Shown here: positions 24,321-34,885 of the stretch, in pieces | How the letters are laid out: every line of letters begins with the position of its first letter | How positions within the stretch are numbered: the first letter of the stretch is position 1 | Assembly: GCF_914767665.1 (NCBI RefSeq) | Contig: NC_059501.1 | Coordinates: 33,022,501 to 33,086,500 of the forward strand | DNA length: 64,000 nucleotides | Direction of reading: 5' to 3' | Origin: Harmonia axyridis | Lineage: Eukaryota; Arthropoda; Insecta; Coleoptera; Coccinellidae | Translations under genes and position numbers: made by a program | Notes under the pieces: generated by a model | What the model was told of the DNA's origin: nothing | The model's input: the letters and a program-made list of their open reading frames with translations, nothing else | The model's database searches: none

Positions 24321-24984
24321 TAACATTTTTAAATCTGATTGATAAGTGAGAGGAACTATTCGATCTATAATGTTCCTTAAAACTCAAAATGTTGAATTTT
24401 CACCTAAATTCAATACTGAAATTCGATTCAAACCAAAATTATTGAATTAATCAAACTACAATCCAGTTATTGGCTAAACCCTACATATAAGTGTTGGCAA
24501 AAAATCGTGGAGGAAAAACTACTTTCATCAATTATTCTTCAAATTAATTGAAATGAGTATGACTACTTCAAACCTTATTCTAGCAAGGCACTCGAAATTT
24601 TGCAACAAGCTTGAAATGCTTATTTCATATATATGCGTAAAAATGCAACCCGTTCGAAAGATCAATTACCGAAATTCTCATTATGGCATCTTCCATATTT
24701 TTCTTGAATTATCCTTGGTCTATATTTGATTATACTGATGATATGATCAGCTTTATATTTCGCACAGTTCCGGGCTGTGTTTTAGTTAAAGCCTCTGAAA
24801 ACTCGATCCTATCGGTTCTGTGGTATCAGAGATATTTGATAGTCGCCTTTCGATATCCTTTTCAATTGCTCTATGGTTCTGGTTCACTGAGGAACATGAA
24901 ATTTCACGGAAGGCTTCAAATTGTCGTATTTCAAGGGAGTGCGTAATTTCATTCAAGTCAAACTCATAGCTTTGAAATAAATAG
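24321..24984. repeat. Right arm of 3.9-kb inverted-repeat structure
   Basis: Reverse complement of 21082-21745, identical length. Differences cluster in the inner half of the arm. I see no target-site duplication outside the arms: left flank attattat, right flank aaactcaa. Confidence 0.97.
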
Positions 24985-25299
24985 AAACTCAACATTTCTA
25001 AAAGACATATTCACTAAAATTTTGGTCAGATTTTACCAGTTAACGAACTTCGCGATACGAAACCACCCAAGTACACTGTCCTTCATCTCGAATGTTTCGT
25101 GTATACAAACACGCAAACAGATTTACAATTGAAGACGAATTCATCAACAGGGAGTCGAAACTTAAATTTCGACCACTCAAAAATCGGTGAGATTATGACA
25201 GAGTTCAGCCCTAAAAATGATGAAATAGGAACACCTGCTACAATGATTGACTCTGGCGTTGGCATAAATACATATTCCAAGTACACGACATGTTCTGCA

Positions 25300-25516
25300 T
25301 CTTGCGAGATCCGACGAATATGCGATTTTGACCCTTATCGATATACAAAGATTTTGATACTTATCTCACATCTAACGAGATCCGTCTTAGTGGCAACGTT
25401 GAACGGATCTCATTGCCACGCGGTATACAATGTATATAGGGTATATAGGAAAGGATCTCGGATTGTTGGGTTATAAGACATGGACCTCGTAGCGTTGAAA
25501 TTTTACAGGGATCTCG
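25300..25516 (-). repeat. GAGATCC motif cluster, copy 2 (inverted relative to copy 1)
   Basis: GAGATCC or GGATCTC occurs at 25306, 25377, 25405, 25453 and 25509, with a variant 'gacctcg' at 25486. Read on the minus strand from the (TA)n tract it begins like copy 1: 'tacgagatcc', then 'tcaacgctacgag'. Beyond about 60 bp the two copies share only the motif. A 125-codon frame (25099-25476) runs through the cluster without a known domain. Confidence 0.72.
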
Positions 25517-25532
25517 TAATCACATTTTCGAA

Positions 25533-25596
<64 letters not shown>

Positions 25597-25600
25597 TTTG
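25533..25600. repeat. (TA)n microsatellite followed by poly-T
   Basis: About 28 TA units followed by a run of about 12 T. It borders GAGATCC cluster copy 2. Open frames made of alternating Tyr-Ile across it are artefacts of the repeat. Confidence 0.95.
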
Positions 25601-26117
25601 CTTACCATACGTTGAAATGTATGATGCCCCGTTAACATTTTCTCTGCTAATACTGAAATTACATCTACACATGCTTTGTTGTTTGAAGTTGATAATTTTT
25701 GTATGGCTCCATCTCAAAAGAATAAATTTATTTCAGGGTTAAAGTGGGATACTATTCTGCTGAAATATTTTGATTTTTCAATTTAGAGTGGGAGTGATCT
25801 CACACAATTGGATTAGACTCCTGATGAAGAAAAAACTTCATCCAATGACAGGAAGAGATGATATTGTATAATACGATGATAATTTCATCGATACAACATA
25901 TTAATTAGCCTTGATCGCGAAAGCATTATTTTGTCAGCAATATCATTACCATTATGGAATTTGTTGAATGTCTGACTCAAAGCATCACATCAATTATATT
26001 CCTCTGATAGATATTGAATCCTATATTAATTTCATATCAATGAAAATATGATTTTATGTTTATTATTGCTGAAGTACACGTTCAACTAAGTGCTTTTGCA
26101 ATATAATTAATTTGGTA
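25601..26117. other. Non-genic stretch
   Basis: Nothing recognised: no splice-flanked open frame, no element ends. Confidence 0.5.
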
Positions 26118-26746
26118 TATAGGGGGATTCAATATCCGTATCAAGATTTCAGAGGCATATTTCTCAGGTCAAGATAAAACTTTCTTTTATAAGCATGTGT
26201 CCGCAAACGCTTTGTTACCGAATTACAGAGCGTAGAAGTTTTAAGTATTTTTTGTGTTTTCTTTCTAGATCTTTCAGTTTTTGAGATATCAAAATCAAAT
26301 TTGAAATATAGATTCGTTAGATTTCTCAATTTTTTTTAGGAAACTTGTGATTCAGATCAGAAACCATTTATATAATAGGTTCCTACTTTTTGTTGAAATT
26401 TTAATTAAATATAACGAATAAAAATAAAATAATTTTTTTTCCAATAACGATCACAAAAGTGTAGAAATCACAAATGAAAAACAAATTTAATTATGAACCA
26501 AACATATTGAATGGTACCAACTAGGAGCAGCGACGTTCAAAAAAAGGCTTGCCCCTCGTAAAAATAACTCTCTGTATCTTGTTACGATCACTACCATAAA
26601 CCCTAAAACGTAACCAATATCCAAATTTTATCTTAATATTTTAAAAACTGAAAGAGGTATGAAGGAAAAACTGAAAAAATGTTGAAACTCTAAAAGTCTT
26701 ATTTCGACCTGAAAAATCTCGATACTGAATTTTGAATCACCCTGTA
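26118..26746. mobile_element. Degenerate MITE (GGGGGATTCAATATCCGTAT end)
   Basis: The left end taTAGGGGGATTCAATATCC pairs with the complement of the right end, TACAGGGTGATTCAAAATTC. Pairing continues for about 65 bp through 'gta(t)c(a/g)agattt', 'tcaggtc' and 'aagac/aactttc'. Length is about 629 bp with no coding capacity. The ends belong to the ACAGGGTG class seen repeatedly here. Confidence 0.75.
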
Positions 26747-27387
26747 TAGTGACATGAGACATGAGGTCTTCTGTGTGGAATAACGTTGTTTGAATTGACT
26801 TGCCTATACATATATATCAAGAGGAAAAAAATTGTATGCTCATTCAGTCTGTAATGTTCATAATGCTTTCGCTAAATCACATTCCCACAACTGCTATAAT
26901 GACTTCAACCAGGAAAAGAGTACAGATTTGTTGAAGCTTTCTTATTATGATTCTAATTAACCGAATTTAGCGCGATTGTTGGTTGAGAATTGGGATACTT
27001 CAGTTATTCTATTAACTATGCTTCTTTCCAGCAAGTTCCGTGTGAAATACTTCTTAATATAGTTTATAACTGTTATTATTGTATTGATTTCAATGAACAA
27101 TCGATAGCAAGACGGTGGCTGTGATTGCTTAAGACCTAATAGGAGTTCGTGAAGGTCATGTGAATGGTGTATAATTGAAGAGGAAAATTTCAGGTCGAAC
27201 GACTGAAATAGGTTTCCTTGATCGATATTTCATTTTCATATTCTAAGGGTCTATTTTCGTACTTTCTCGGAGACGATTGAAGTGATTCAATTCGAAGTAG
27301 TTAAATTTCAGTGTATTATTCATATCATTTTCAGGATAAAATATTGATACCTTTGGCACAATATTTGAAACATCTTGTGATTGTAAC
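26747..27387. other. Non-genic stretch
   Basis: No gene or element recognised between the MITE and the mariner. Confidence 0.5.
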
Positions 27388-28506
27388 AGGCCAATTGAAA
27401 AGTCCCCGGTCTACCATAGTAAAACACATTTTCTTGGCAAAATCCGGTTTCATTATTCCTTTTTTTTAATTTTTTTTTATTATCGCTTTTGAGGGCGATA
27501 TAGCGATCATAGCGATCTTCCAAATTTTCGATACCATTTTTGTAGTACGATTTGTCTTTCGCTTCGAAATAGGCCTCAGTTTCGGCGATTACTTCTTCAT
27601 TGGAGATAAATTTCTTTCCAGCGAGTATTTTATTGAGGTCTAAAAACAGGAAGAAGTCGCTGGGGTCCAGATCTGGTGAATTCGGTGGTTGCAGAAGCAG
27701 TTCAATGCCCAATTTTATGCAATTTTGCCATTGTTTTCATTGATATGTGACATTGATTGTTGATGGTCTGGCCCTTTTGGAAGTAATCAATGAATATTAT
27801 ATCTTGCGCATCCTAGAATACTGATGCTATAACCTTGCCAGCTGACTGTTGTGTTTTTCCTCGCTTTGGATTCGGTTCATCGTGTCCAGTCCAGTCCAGT
27901 CCACTCAGCTGAGTGTCGATTGTACTCCGGAGTGAAATGATGGAGCCATGTTTCATCCATTGTCACATATCGACGCAAAAATTCAGGTTTGTTGCACTTA
28001 AACAGCTTCAAGCACTGCTCGGCACCCATTGTGCACACAGCTTTCTCAATATTCATAAATGATATGATGTACACGTTCAGTTGTAATCTTCACTTTACGG
28101 TCATTCAAACTTATTTTGTGCAATTTTTTCGTCGATGACAGCCTCTTTTCGGCGTCCACTGTATTCGCCGTCTTCGGCGCTCATTTCACCACGTTTAAAC
28201 TTAGCATACCAATCAATGATGATTGATTCTCCTGGTGCAAACCCCGGAAACTCTTCATCGAGCCAAGATTTTGCTTCAACCGTATTTTTTGCCTTCAAAA
28301 TCAATATATTGTCAGTACACAAAATTCTTCTTCTCTTTCTTTTTGTCAAATAACAAAAGTAGCTGCACTCACGCTGCAAACTAATGGTCGGACTGCTGTC
28401 AAATTTTGACACGCATCCTTTGAAGGTTGGTAATAACTCAAAATCATATGGATTTAATACTAGCACCGCCATTTATGCATCAGACCGGGAACTTTTCAGT
28501 TGGTCT
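27388..28506 (-). mobile_element. Decayed mariner (mellifera-subfamily-like), TIRs present
   Basis: TIRs are clear: left AGGCCAATTGAAAAGTCCCC (27388) and right the complement of AGACCAACTGAAAAGTTCCC (28506), each followed by GGTCT. Length is about 1.12 kb against ~1.28 kb for complete mariners, so some internal sequence is lost. The minus strand carries broken transposase pieces (see pseudogene). The right end stops 18 bp before the MITE at 28524. Confidence 0.93.
27478..28330 (-). pseudogene. Mariner transposase remnants
   Basis: Pieces in order on the minus strand: SWLDEEFPGFAPGE...YAKFKRGEMS (N-terminal helix-turn-helix region, about 28280-28105); then FLRRYVTMDETWLHHFTPEY (first catalytic Asp, about 27990-27920); then LLLQPPNSPDLDPSDFFLFL and KSYYKNGIENLEDRYDRYIA (C-terminal catalytic Asp block and tail, about 27712-27478). 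The middle block with the second Asp is missing, and the pieces lie in different frames with stops. A full mariner protein has about 345 residues and a DD34D triad. This copy cannot encode an active enzyme. The SPDLxPSDFFLF and MDETWxHHxTPE wording fits the mellifera subfamily; the subfamily call is inference. Confidence 0.9.
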
Positions 28507-28523
28507 AATATTTACGATAGTCG

Positions 28524-29473
28524 TACCGGGTTTTTCGCTATAATTTGACCCCCCCCTCAAATTTGTTAATGAAAGAGGTACAAAAAAATGTTTCCTACAA
28601 AGGTTTCACGAAATCGACTAGTGTTTTTTGAAATGATTTCACAAAACGAAATATATAAAGAGTGGGCAACATATTGATAGCAACTTCATTTTTTCGAATG
28701 GAACACCCTGTATATTTTTCTATATTTGATTAGCTCTTTTTCCCCTGATTTCGAATATATAACATATGTTTGGCCTATCTTTCTTATTCGGAGTACCACA
28801 GAGTTTCAAATTTTAAGAACGACCTGGCAAGCTAAGTAATCAGTTTTCAAGTGGAAGGCTGCGATAACTCAAAATACCCCTTTTTGAATTATCTCGTTGG
28901 CAACGATATATAACATACGTTTGTCATTGAATAAAAAATAAAACTATTAATTGAATATGCACTACACAGAAGCGGAAAAATTTGAAATATTTTCGATTTA
29001 TGTGGAGAACAATAAAAATAAGAAAGCTACAAGGAGAGAATATATGGAGTTGCATTAATTGATCCAATTCCAATTTATAGTGAAAAACGTATGTCATATC
29101 GTTGCCAACAAGATAACTCAAAAAAGTGCATTTTGAGTTATCGCGCCTACCACTTGAAAACTGATTACTGAGCATGCCAGGAGGTTCTTAAAATTTGAAA
29201 CTCTGTGGAACTCAGAATAAGAAATATAGACCAAACATATGTTATATATTCGAAATTAGGGGAAAAAGAGCTAGTCAAATATAGAAAAATATACAGAGTG
29301 TTCCATTTGAAAAAATTAAGTTGAAATCAATATATTGCTCACTCTGTAGATATTTCGTTTTGTGAAATCATTTTAAAAAACGATTTCGTGAAACTTTTGT
29401 AAAAAACATTTTTTGTACCTCTTTTATTAACAAAGTTAAAGGGGGGGTCAAATTATAGTGAAAAACCCGGTAG
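28524..29473 (+). mobile_element. Palindromic MITE, family 1, longer copy
   Basis: Ends taCCGGGTTTTTCGCTATAA and its complement, with TA borders. It is the same family as 5661-6393 but keeps the outer arm segments ('gtttcacgaaatcga', 'cattttttgtacctctttta'), giving about 946 bp. Arms pair around a centre near 29000. The central part contains a 33-codon frame (28957-29058) that looks like the start of a transposase. Confidence 0.92.
28957..29058 (+). pseudogene. N-terminal helix-turn-helix remnant of a transposase, 33 codons
   Basis: ATG at 28957 opens MHYTEAEKFEIFSIYVENNK followed by NKKATRREYMELH and a stop (TAA, 29056-29058). The pattern M-x-Y-T-x-x-E-K/R-x-E-I-x-x-I-Y-x-E...A-x-R-x-Y matches the first helix-turn-helix of insect transposases with a DUF4817-type N-terminus. 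The family-1 MITE thus probably keeps the first codons of its parent gene. The copy at 5932 starts with the same 11 residues and then diverges. It is too short to act as a transposase; whether the peptide is made or binds DNA is unknown. The motif match is by eye. Confidence 0.6.
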
Positions 29474-29603
29474 ATCATTTCACTTCGGAGAAGTGAATAT
29501 AGTTTACAGAGTATCTATAGTTAAAATAATTCACATAATTGTATAACCATTATATTATTATATATCAGGTCAGGTCGACGTTATTTAAACAGACTAATCA
29601 CGA

Positions 29604-30000
29604 GCCTTCGACTCGGTTGATCACCGTATGTTGCTGAATGAACTTCCTTTTTTGGCCTCAGTCCAGCATATGTCGACCTGATGAGATCTTACTTGGAGGG
29701 AAGAATGAGTTATGTGTTTTATAATGGCTTCAAGTCTTTCGAATTTTGTCTGTCATCTGGTGTGCCGCGAGGATCTAATCTTGGACCATTGTTATTCATA
29801 ATTTTTATCAACGATCTTCTGGCTCTTCTCAGTTGCTTAGCCTTGGCCTATGCAGATGACTTCAAACTTTACCTGAGGATACGCGGAGTTGCTGATTTAG
29901 AGCTGCTCCAGTCCAGCTTGGAGTTAGTTAATGTTTGGTGCTCGCGCAATGGATTCATTTTAAATATACAAAAGTGTTTTAACCAAACAAATTTCAAGTT
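29604..30000 (+). pseudogene. Reverse transcriptase fragment of a non-LTR retrotransposon
   Basis: Palm-domain motifs are visible in order: AFDSVDHRMLLNEL (motif A Asp) at 29604-29645, a one-base frameshift near 29660, GLSPAYVDLMRSYLEGR, SSGVPRGSNLGPLLFIIFIN (motif B, normally GVPQGS), and YADD (29849-29860, motif C catalytic pair), followed by LVNVWCSRNGFILNIQKC. This order and spacing fit Jockey-superfamily LINEs of insects. Both the N-terminal endonuclease and the thumb/C-terminus are missing, and similarity ends near 29990 where a different frame continues to 30067. It is a dead, short relic between the family-1 MITE and the 30.5-kb palindrome. Confidence 0.9.
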
Positions 30001-30467
30001 TCTTTCTTTTGAGAAAACATTCAAACAGATGGAAAGAATTGAATTCAACCTTTCAGTTGTCGAATGAGCTGTTCGGGGAACGATTGCTCAAAACTTCCAG
30101 AAAAAGATCTTACTTGATGTCAGGAGCTTTTGAATTAATCATTATTAAGTAGAAAGTATACAATCTCAGAGAATATGATTAGAACGCCATTGTATATAGG
30201 TACATTATGAAAATAGTCACATTTTTCAGAGTGCGCATTTGTTTTATCACACCTAAAGTGTTGCTTTTCATAGGTAAATTGTACTTGTGGTCATTGCGAA
30301 AAAATGGATTATATTTCGAGCTGAAGCGATAGGCAACATACGAAAAAAGTGGTCGAGAGTTTTAATGTTTCTTTTCAAATTATTAAGGTCGAATGATTCC
30401 ACTTCATGAAGGAATTCAATGTAATTTTCAAAATCATGGGATCATTGTGCCAAAACCTCCACTTAAA

Positions 30468-31987
30468 TATATCGGGTGTCCCAAACTCGATGGCCTATTA
30501 GACGTTTCTGGAAAACAAATCATAATTTTGAGCTGAAAAATTGCATATTGGGGTTTGAGACAATGATCTTTCTCCCTAAAATATTTTCAGATCTCTACAA
30601 CTTCCGGTTATACCGGAAACAGACTACTACTTCCTTATTTCAAATGGCACACCCAGTATATTATTGCATCATTAGATAGCTTTTTTGATGGCAAATTCGG
30701 CAATATGCCATACCTTGGGTAAAAACTCAACGGTTCATGAGTTATTGGGATTCTTATGAAAAAAGAGGTGGCGATGAGGACTCACTTTTTTTTGAATATT
30801 TCAGCAGAAAAAGCCTTTTTCGAAAAAAATTTGTTTTGTTTCGTTTACGCAAATACGTAGTATTATAAGACTGTTTTCGGCTTGGACCAAAAATGTACAG
30901 GGTGTTTATAAGAGTATCATGAACTTGGACAACTCAAATTCATCAAAACTCAAGATTTTCAAATTAGACCTATATTTTTTATTATTTCAGTCGATTCTAC
31001 GTACAAAAATAGTGGTGGTTACTTCAGCAAACCCTATACCTAAAATGAATACTTCAAGAGTTATCGGGGAAGAACTTCAAATGAGGAAAACCGCTATTTA
31101 TAACTGTGGGAATAACTGTCTGTTACTTCCTTAAAACACAGAAAGAAAATAAAATTCGATGTTTCCATAACTGAATTTGACATATCAAGAGTTTTAATGA
31201 ATTATTCGTAATTGAAAATTGTATTGGTTCATGGATTTCTCAACAATACCAACGAAAAATTAAATTCATGAAATGTAAAATTTAGTTATCCAAACATCGA
31301 ATTTTATTTTCTTTCTGTGTTTTACGGAAGTAACAGACAGTTATTCCCACAGTTATAAATAGCGGTTTTCCTCATTTGAAGTTCTTCCCCGATAACTCTT
31401 GAAGTATTCATTTTAGGTATAGGGTTTGCTGAAGTAACCCCCACTATTTTTGTACGTAGAATCGACTGAAATAATAAAAAATATAGGTTCTAATTTGAAA
31501 ATCTTGAGTTTTGATGAATTTGAGTTGTCCAAGTTCATGATCCTCTTATAAACACCCTGTACATTTTTGGTACAAGCCGAAAATAGTCTTTTAATACTAC
31601 GTATTTGCGTAAACGAAACAAAACAAATTTTTCTCGAAAAAGGCTTTTCTGCTGAAATATTCAAAAAAACGTGAATCCTCATCGCCAACTTTTTTTTTTT
31701 AAGAATCCCAATTACTCATGAACCGTTGAGTTTTTACCCAAGGTATGGCATATTGCCGAAATTGCCATCAAAAAAGCTATCTAATGATGCAATAATATTT
31801 TGGGTGTGCCATTTGAAATAAGGAAGTAGTAGTCTGTTTCCGGTATAACCGGAAGTTGTAGAGATCTGAAAATATTTTAGGGAGAAAGATCATTGTCTCA
31901 AACCCCAATATGCAATTTTTCAGCTCAAAATTATGATTAGTTTTCCAGAAACGTCTAATAGGCCATCGAGTTTGGGACACCCGATAT
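30468..31987. mobile_element. 1.5-kb near-perfect palindromic (foldback) element, TATATCGGGTGTCCCAAA ends
   Basis: Left arm 30468-31185 and right arm 31278-31987 are inverted copies of about 710 bp with roughly 96% identity and a ~90-bp spacer. Each end reads TATATCGGGTGTCCCAAACT. Within each arm are identical blocks: 'tccggttataccgga' (30602 and complement at 31840), 'tgtacagggtgtttataaga' (30894 and 31563) and 'ataactgtctgttacttcc'. The 67-codon frames at 30476 (plus) and 31980 (minus) are the same arm read twice and are not genes. No transposase part is visible. Confidence 0.93.
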
Positions 31988-33009
31988 ATGTTTTTGATAT
32001 ATACTTTTTATCTAGAAATACAATTTCAAATTAACAAAATATTGAAAACAAACCATAACAAAAATAAATCATCTTAAACTATAGAAATAGAGTAAATGGT
32101 TCATACATCAAATTACTGAATTAACTGGTTTTGGAATTTTTGTATTTTTTTATACAATTCTTCGGTTCTTATAGTTAAGAAAACTAACTTAATTTACCGA
32201 CTTGAAACTTGTATATTTATTTCACCAAAATTACATTTTAGGAATCGAGGGCTAAGTGAAAGAATAGTTATTAATAATACAATCTTCAATTTCAAAATTC
32301 AGAAACAAGCTACACAGTGAAGATTTTTTCAATGAACGATTGTTGGAATGAGCTTCTGTATGAGTATTATACATTATCTTTTCTAACTCATTGGAGTTTT
32401 ATTAAAATTAATTGATTATTTCAATAAATATCGTTAAGTGATTTTACGTTGGGAAATGTGGGTTCGTAGAGCAGTTTTCTGTATCACAAAATTTGACAGA
32501 TAATAGATTAATCTATGACAGGTGAGTTCCGAGTACCAACATTCAAATATAACCATGGCATTTGTGTGATTTACAGAAAAAGCAATTACACTAGCTAGTC
32601 ATAGATTTTTTTTTTACTTTTCTGTTAAATATGAATATAAATCAACATTAACAATTAAAATAACAATTTGAATTGTATTCCTAGACAAAAAAGTATATAT
32701 AAAATAGATATTAAAATAGCAAGGGTTTTGGTACAATTACTCAAATATCACTTAGGCCCGACACTTATAAGCTGCCAAGTAATTGGGACGCCGCAATTGT
32801 TTTCAATCCAGATTGGCAGAAATACGTTGGCAGTAATAGAGCAATGCACATGGGAAGCCGATAGCTATCTTGTATTCGCCAACGTATTGTCTACAATTGA
32901 ATGCTATCAGAGTCCGGAAGCTTTGCAGCTCTTAAATTGAAATGAAAATTAATATCTAGATGGAAGGACATTTCGTGTTCGAGAAACTTTCTCATCCGAT
33001 GTAAATGTA
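31988..33009. other. Stretch without recognised gene
   Basis: A 90-codon plus-strand frame (32668-32940) with a modestly GC-richer second half (LGPTLISCQVIGTPQLFSIQ...) has no family I recognise and no splice signals that I can defend. The rest is plain AT-rich sequence. Confidence 0.45.
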
Positions 33010-33200
33010 TCAGAGATATTAATGAATTGCCTTCCGGATATAGATGAAGAAAATTAAAGAATTTTCATCTGCCAGTCCACTTTGATATATTTGTGCATTG
33101 TTTGCAGATGACATGATCTTTTGGAGGACCTCAACACGTTAAGCGAATGGTGCCACCAATAGAGGTTACATCTTTACATATATAAATACTGTGTGTCCTA
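33010..33200 (+). pseudogene. Reverse transcriptase relic (second LINE)
   Basis: Degraded palm-domain wording in order: INELPSGYR (33020 area), then ALFADDMI (33095-33118, motif C with F/YADD), a frameshift, then LLEDLNTLSEWCHQ, a stop and RLHLYIYKYCV. This is the usual sequence after YADD in Jockey-superfamily enzymes (a short helix with W-C and N-K-C). Only about 60 residues remain. Confidence 0.7.
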
Positions 33201-33262
33201 TATTGGCAAGAAAACACGAAAAATATACTACTTAATCTCTGATAGAATAGAAAGTGGTGTTA

Positions 33263-33860
33263 ATGAGTGGAAAAATGTTCCATGATGGGTTCCGTCGCAT
33301 CAAAGACGGTGATTTCGATGTTGATGACCGTCCGCGTGAAGGAAAGCCAAAAACTTTCGAAGATGCTGAATTCGAGTTTGATGAGGATCCATGCCAAAGG
33401 CAGGAAAAGCTTTCCTGAGTATTAGGAGTTACCTGCCAAGCCATTTATAATCGATATGATGTGTTGGGAATGATTCAAAAACAGGGATCTTAGGTTCCTC
33501 ATGGATTGAAACCAAGGGATGTTGAATGTCATTTTTTCGCCTGTAACCAACTGCTAACCAAGGTTTTTCTTCAGCGTATCGAACGGGTAAAGTGATTCTA
33601 CAACATGACAACGCTCGGCCTCACCTGGAATAATCTGGAAACGCTTAATTCGGACGTCTCACCACACCCGCTGTATTCCACAGATCCAGATCCATCAGAT
33701 TATTACTTGTTTCGGTCTATGGTCTGGATCATCAACAGATCCACTCATATAAAGACCCAAAAATGACTTGATTCGTAGATTGTCTCGAAATATGAACACT
33801 TTTACCGTAGCAGAAAGATCGGCAAAAAGTTGTGGTTAACAATAGGCAAAATTTTGAATG
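33263..33860 (+). pseudogene. Mariner transposase relic 1, internally deleted
   Basis: The plus strand reads FRRIKDGDFDVDDRPREGKP followed by KTFEDAEFEFDEDPC, AIYNRYDVLGMIQKQGS and LKPRDVECHFF (N-terminal half), then jumps at about 33570 to VILQHDNARPH (second catalytic Asp block) and DPDPSDYYLFRSM (third Asp block), ending with a degenerate 'FYRSRKIGKKL' tail. The block with the first catalytic Asp is deleted, and stops and frameshifts are frequent. The phrases GDFDVxDxPRxGxPKxFED and VILQHDNARPH are typical of insect mariners. No TIRs were found with confidence. Confidence 0.88.
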
Positions 33861-33894
33861 ATTCATTTGTAATCATTCCAATTGTCATGTAAGC

Positions 33895-34345
33895 AGTATT
33901 TCGATTGCTCAAGAGCTAAATATTGCACAAAAAACCGCTTGGAATCATTTGCATAAGGCTGGTCTCAAGAAAAAGCTCGTTATATGGGTACCACATGAGT
34001 TACTGCAAAAAAAATCTTAGGAACGAATTTTCATCTGCGAATTGCTGCTGAATCGCAACAAAATCGATCGATTTGAAGCGGTTGGTGACTGGTGATGAAA
34101 AACAGATCACTTACGATAACATCAAGCGAAAACAGTCTTGGTCGAAACGCGGTGAGCCAAGCTAGATTGACGTCCAGGAAGGTTTTGCTGGCAAGAAATT
34201 ATCTACTATGACTTGTTTCTCTACGGATCTAGCACCAAGTGATTACCATTTGTTCCAATCCATTGCGAACAATTTTACTGGTAGAAAATCCGCTTCAACA
34301 GAGGGGATGGAATCACAGTTTCCAACAAGTTCCAGATATTTTCAG
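33895..34345 (+). pseudogene. Mariner transposase relic 2 (irritans/mauritiana-like), internally deleted
   Basis: A separate relic follows directly: SIAQELNIAQKTAWNHLHKA, GLKKKLVIWVPHELLQKK, a stop, ERIFICELLLNRNKIDRF, then a 'VTGDEK'-like region, IIYYDLFLYGS, and, after a deletion of the second Asp block, LAPSDYHLFQSIANNFTGRK. The subfamily differs from relic 1: it has WVPHEL and LNRNK, whereas relic 1 has the FDVDD and HDNARPH wording. Multiple stops and frame changes. The border between the two relics is near 33890. Confidence 0.88.
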
Positions 34346-34630
34346 TTGTTTGTATTGTTCCCTTTTCTAGAAACTAATAACCGACTTTCTGTTCTTTAAC
34401 CCTATAATGGTACTATGGTGTCGCGGGTGACACCGCCAGTTTTCAAACCTGCGTCCCAGAAGTGTTTGAATGGGGATGTAGGTATGCTTCTATGTACCTT
34501 TTAGGCGGGCAGTGCGTCGTCGAACTTGGTGGTTTGAAGTAATTATTGTTTGTTGATTCCGCTCGTAGAGACACTTGTGTCATCTGCAACACCAAGATAC
34601 TGTTTGCGTATTTTTTTAATTTCATTTGAA

Positions 34631-34885
34631 ATGGCATCTTCAAGCAAAAATTTGAGTCGAGCCGAATTAAAAGAAATTATAAGGGCCTATGAGCGAGGTG
34701 AAACTGATTTAATGTCAGATATACCCGATATAGAAAGCGAAGACTCTGAGAGTGAATATGGAGAGCTGTCCAATAGCGACCACTCAGATAATCTTTCTGC
34801 AGGGTCGAGTGATGAAGAAGAAGATTTAAAAAGAAAAGTAATTTATGGCAAGAATGGTTTCAAGTGGTATAAACAAAGATTTTAA
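34631..34885 (+). pseudogene. piggyBac transposase, N-terminal acidic region only
   Basis: ATG at 34631 starts MASSSKNLSRAELKEIIRAY, followed by a strongly acidic Ser/Glu/Asp-rich stretch (DIPDIESEDSESEYGELSNS... DEEEDLKRKV) and GKNGFKWYKQRF, stopping at 34885. PiggyBac transposases usually begin with such an acidic low-complexity region and then enter the core with a K-W phrase. Here the core is deleted just after that point and the frame runs into a stop. An upstream in-frame ATG (34550) also exists, but the one at 34631 has the family-like start. Product, if made, would be 84 residues with no catalytic residues. Confidence 0.8.

Noticed and set aside
24683..24946. Mirror of the same 87-codon frame
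   Set aside because: Same reason: translation of the inverted arm.
25520..25717. Tyr-Ile repeat protein
   Set aside because: Translation of a (TA)n microsatellite.
30476..30679. 67-codon frame present again at 31777-31980
   Set aside because: Produced by the two arms of one palindrome; not two genes.
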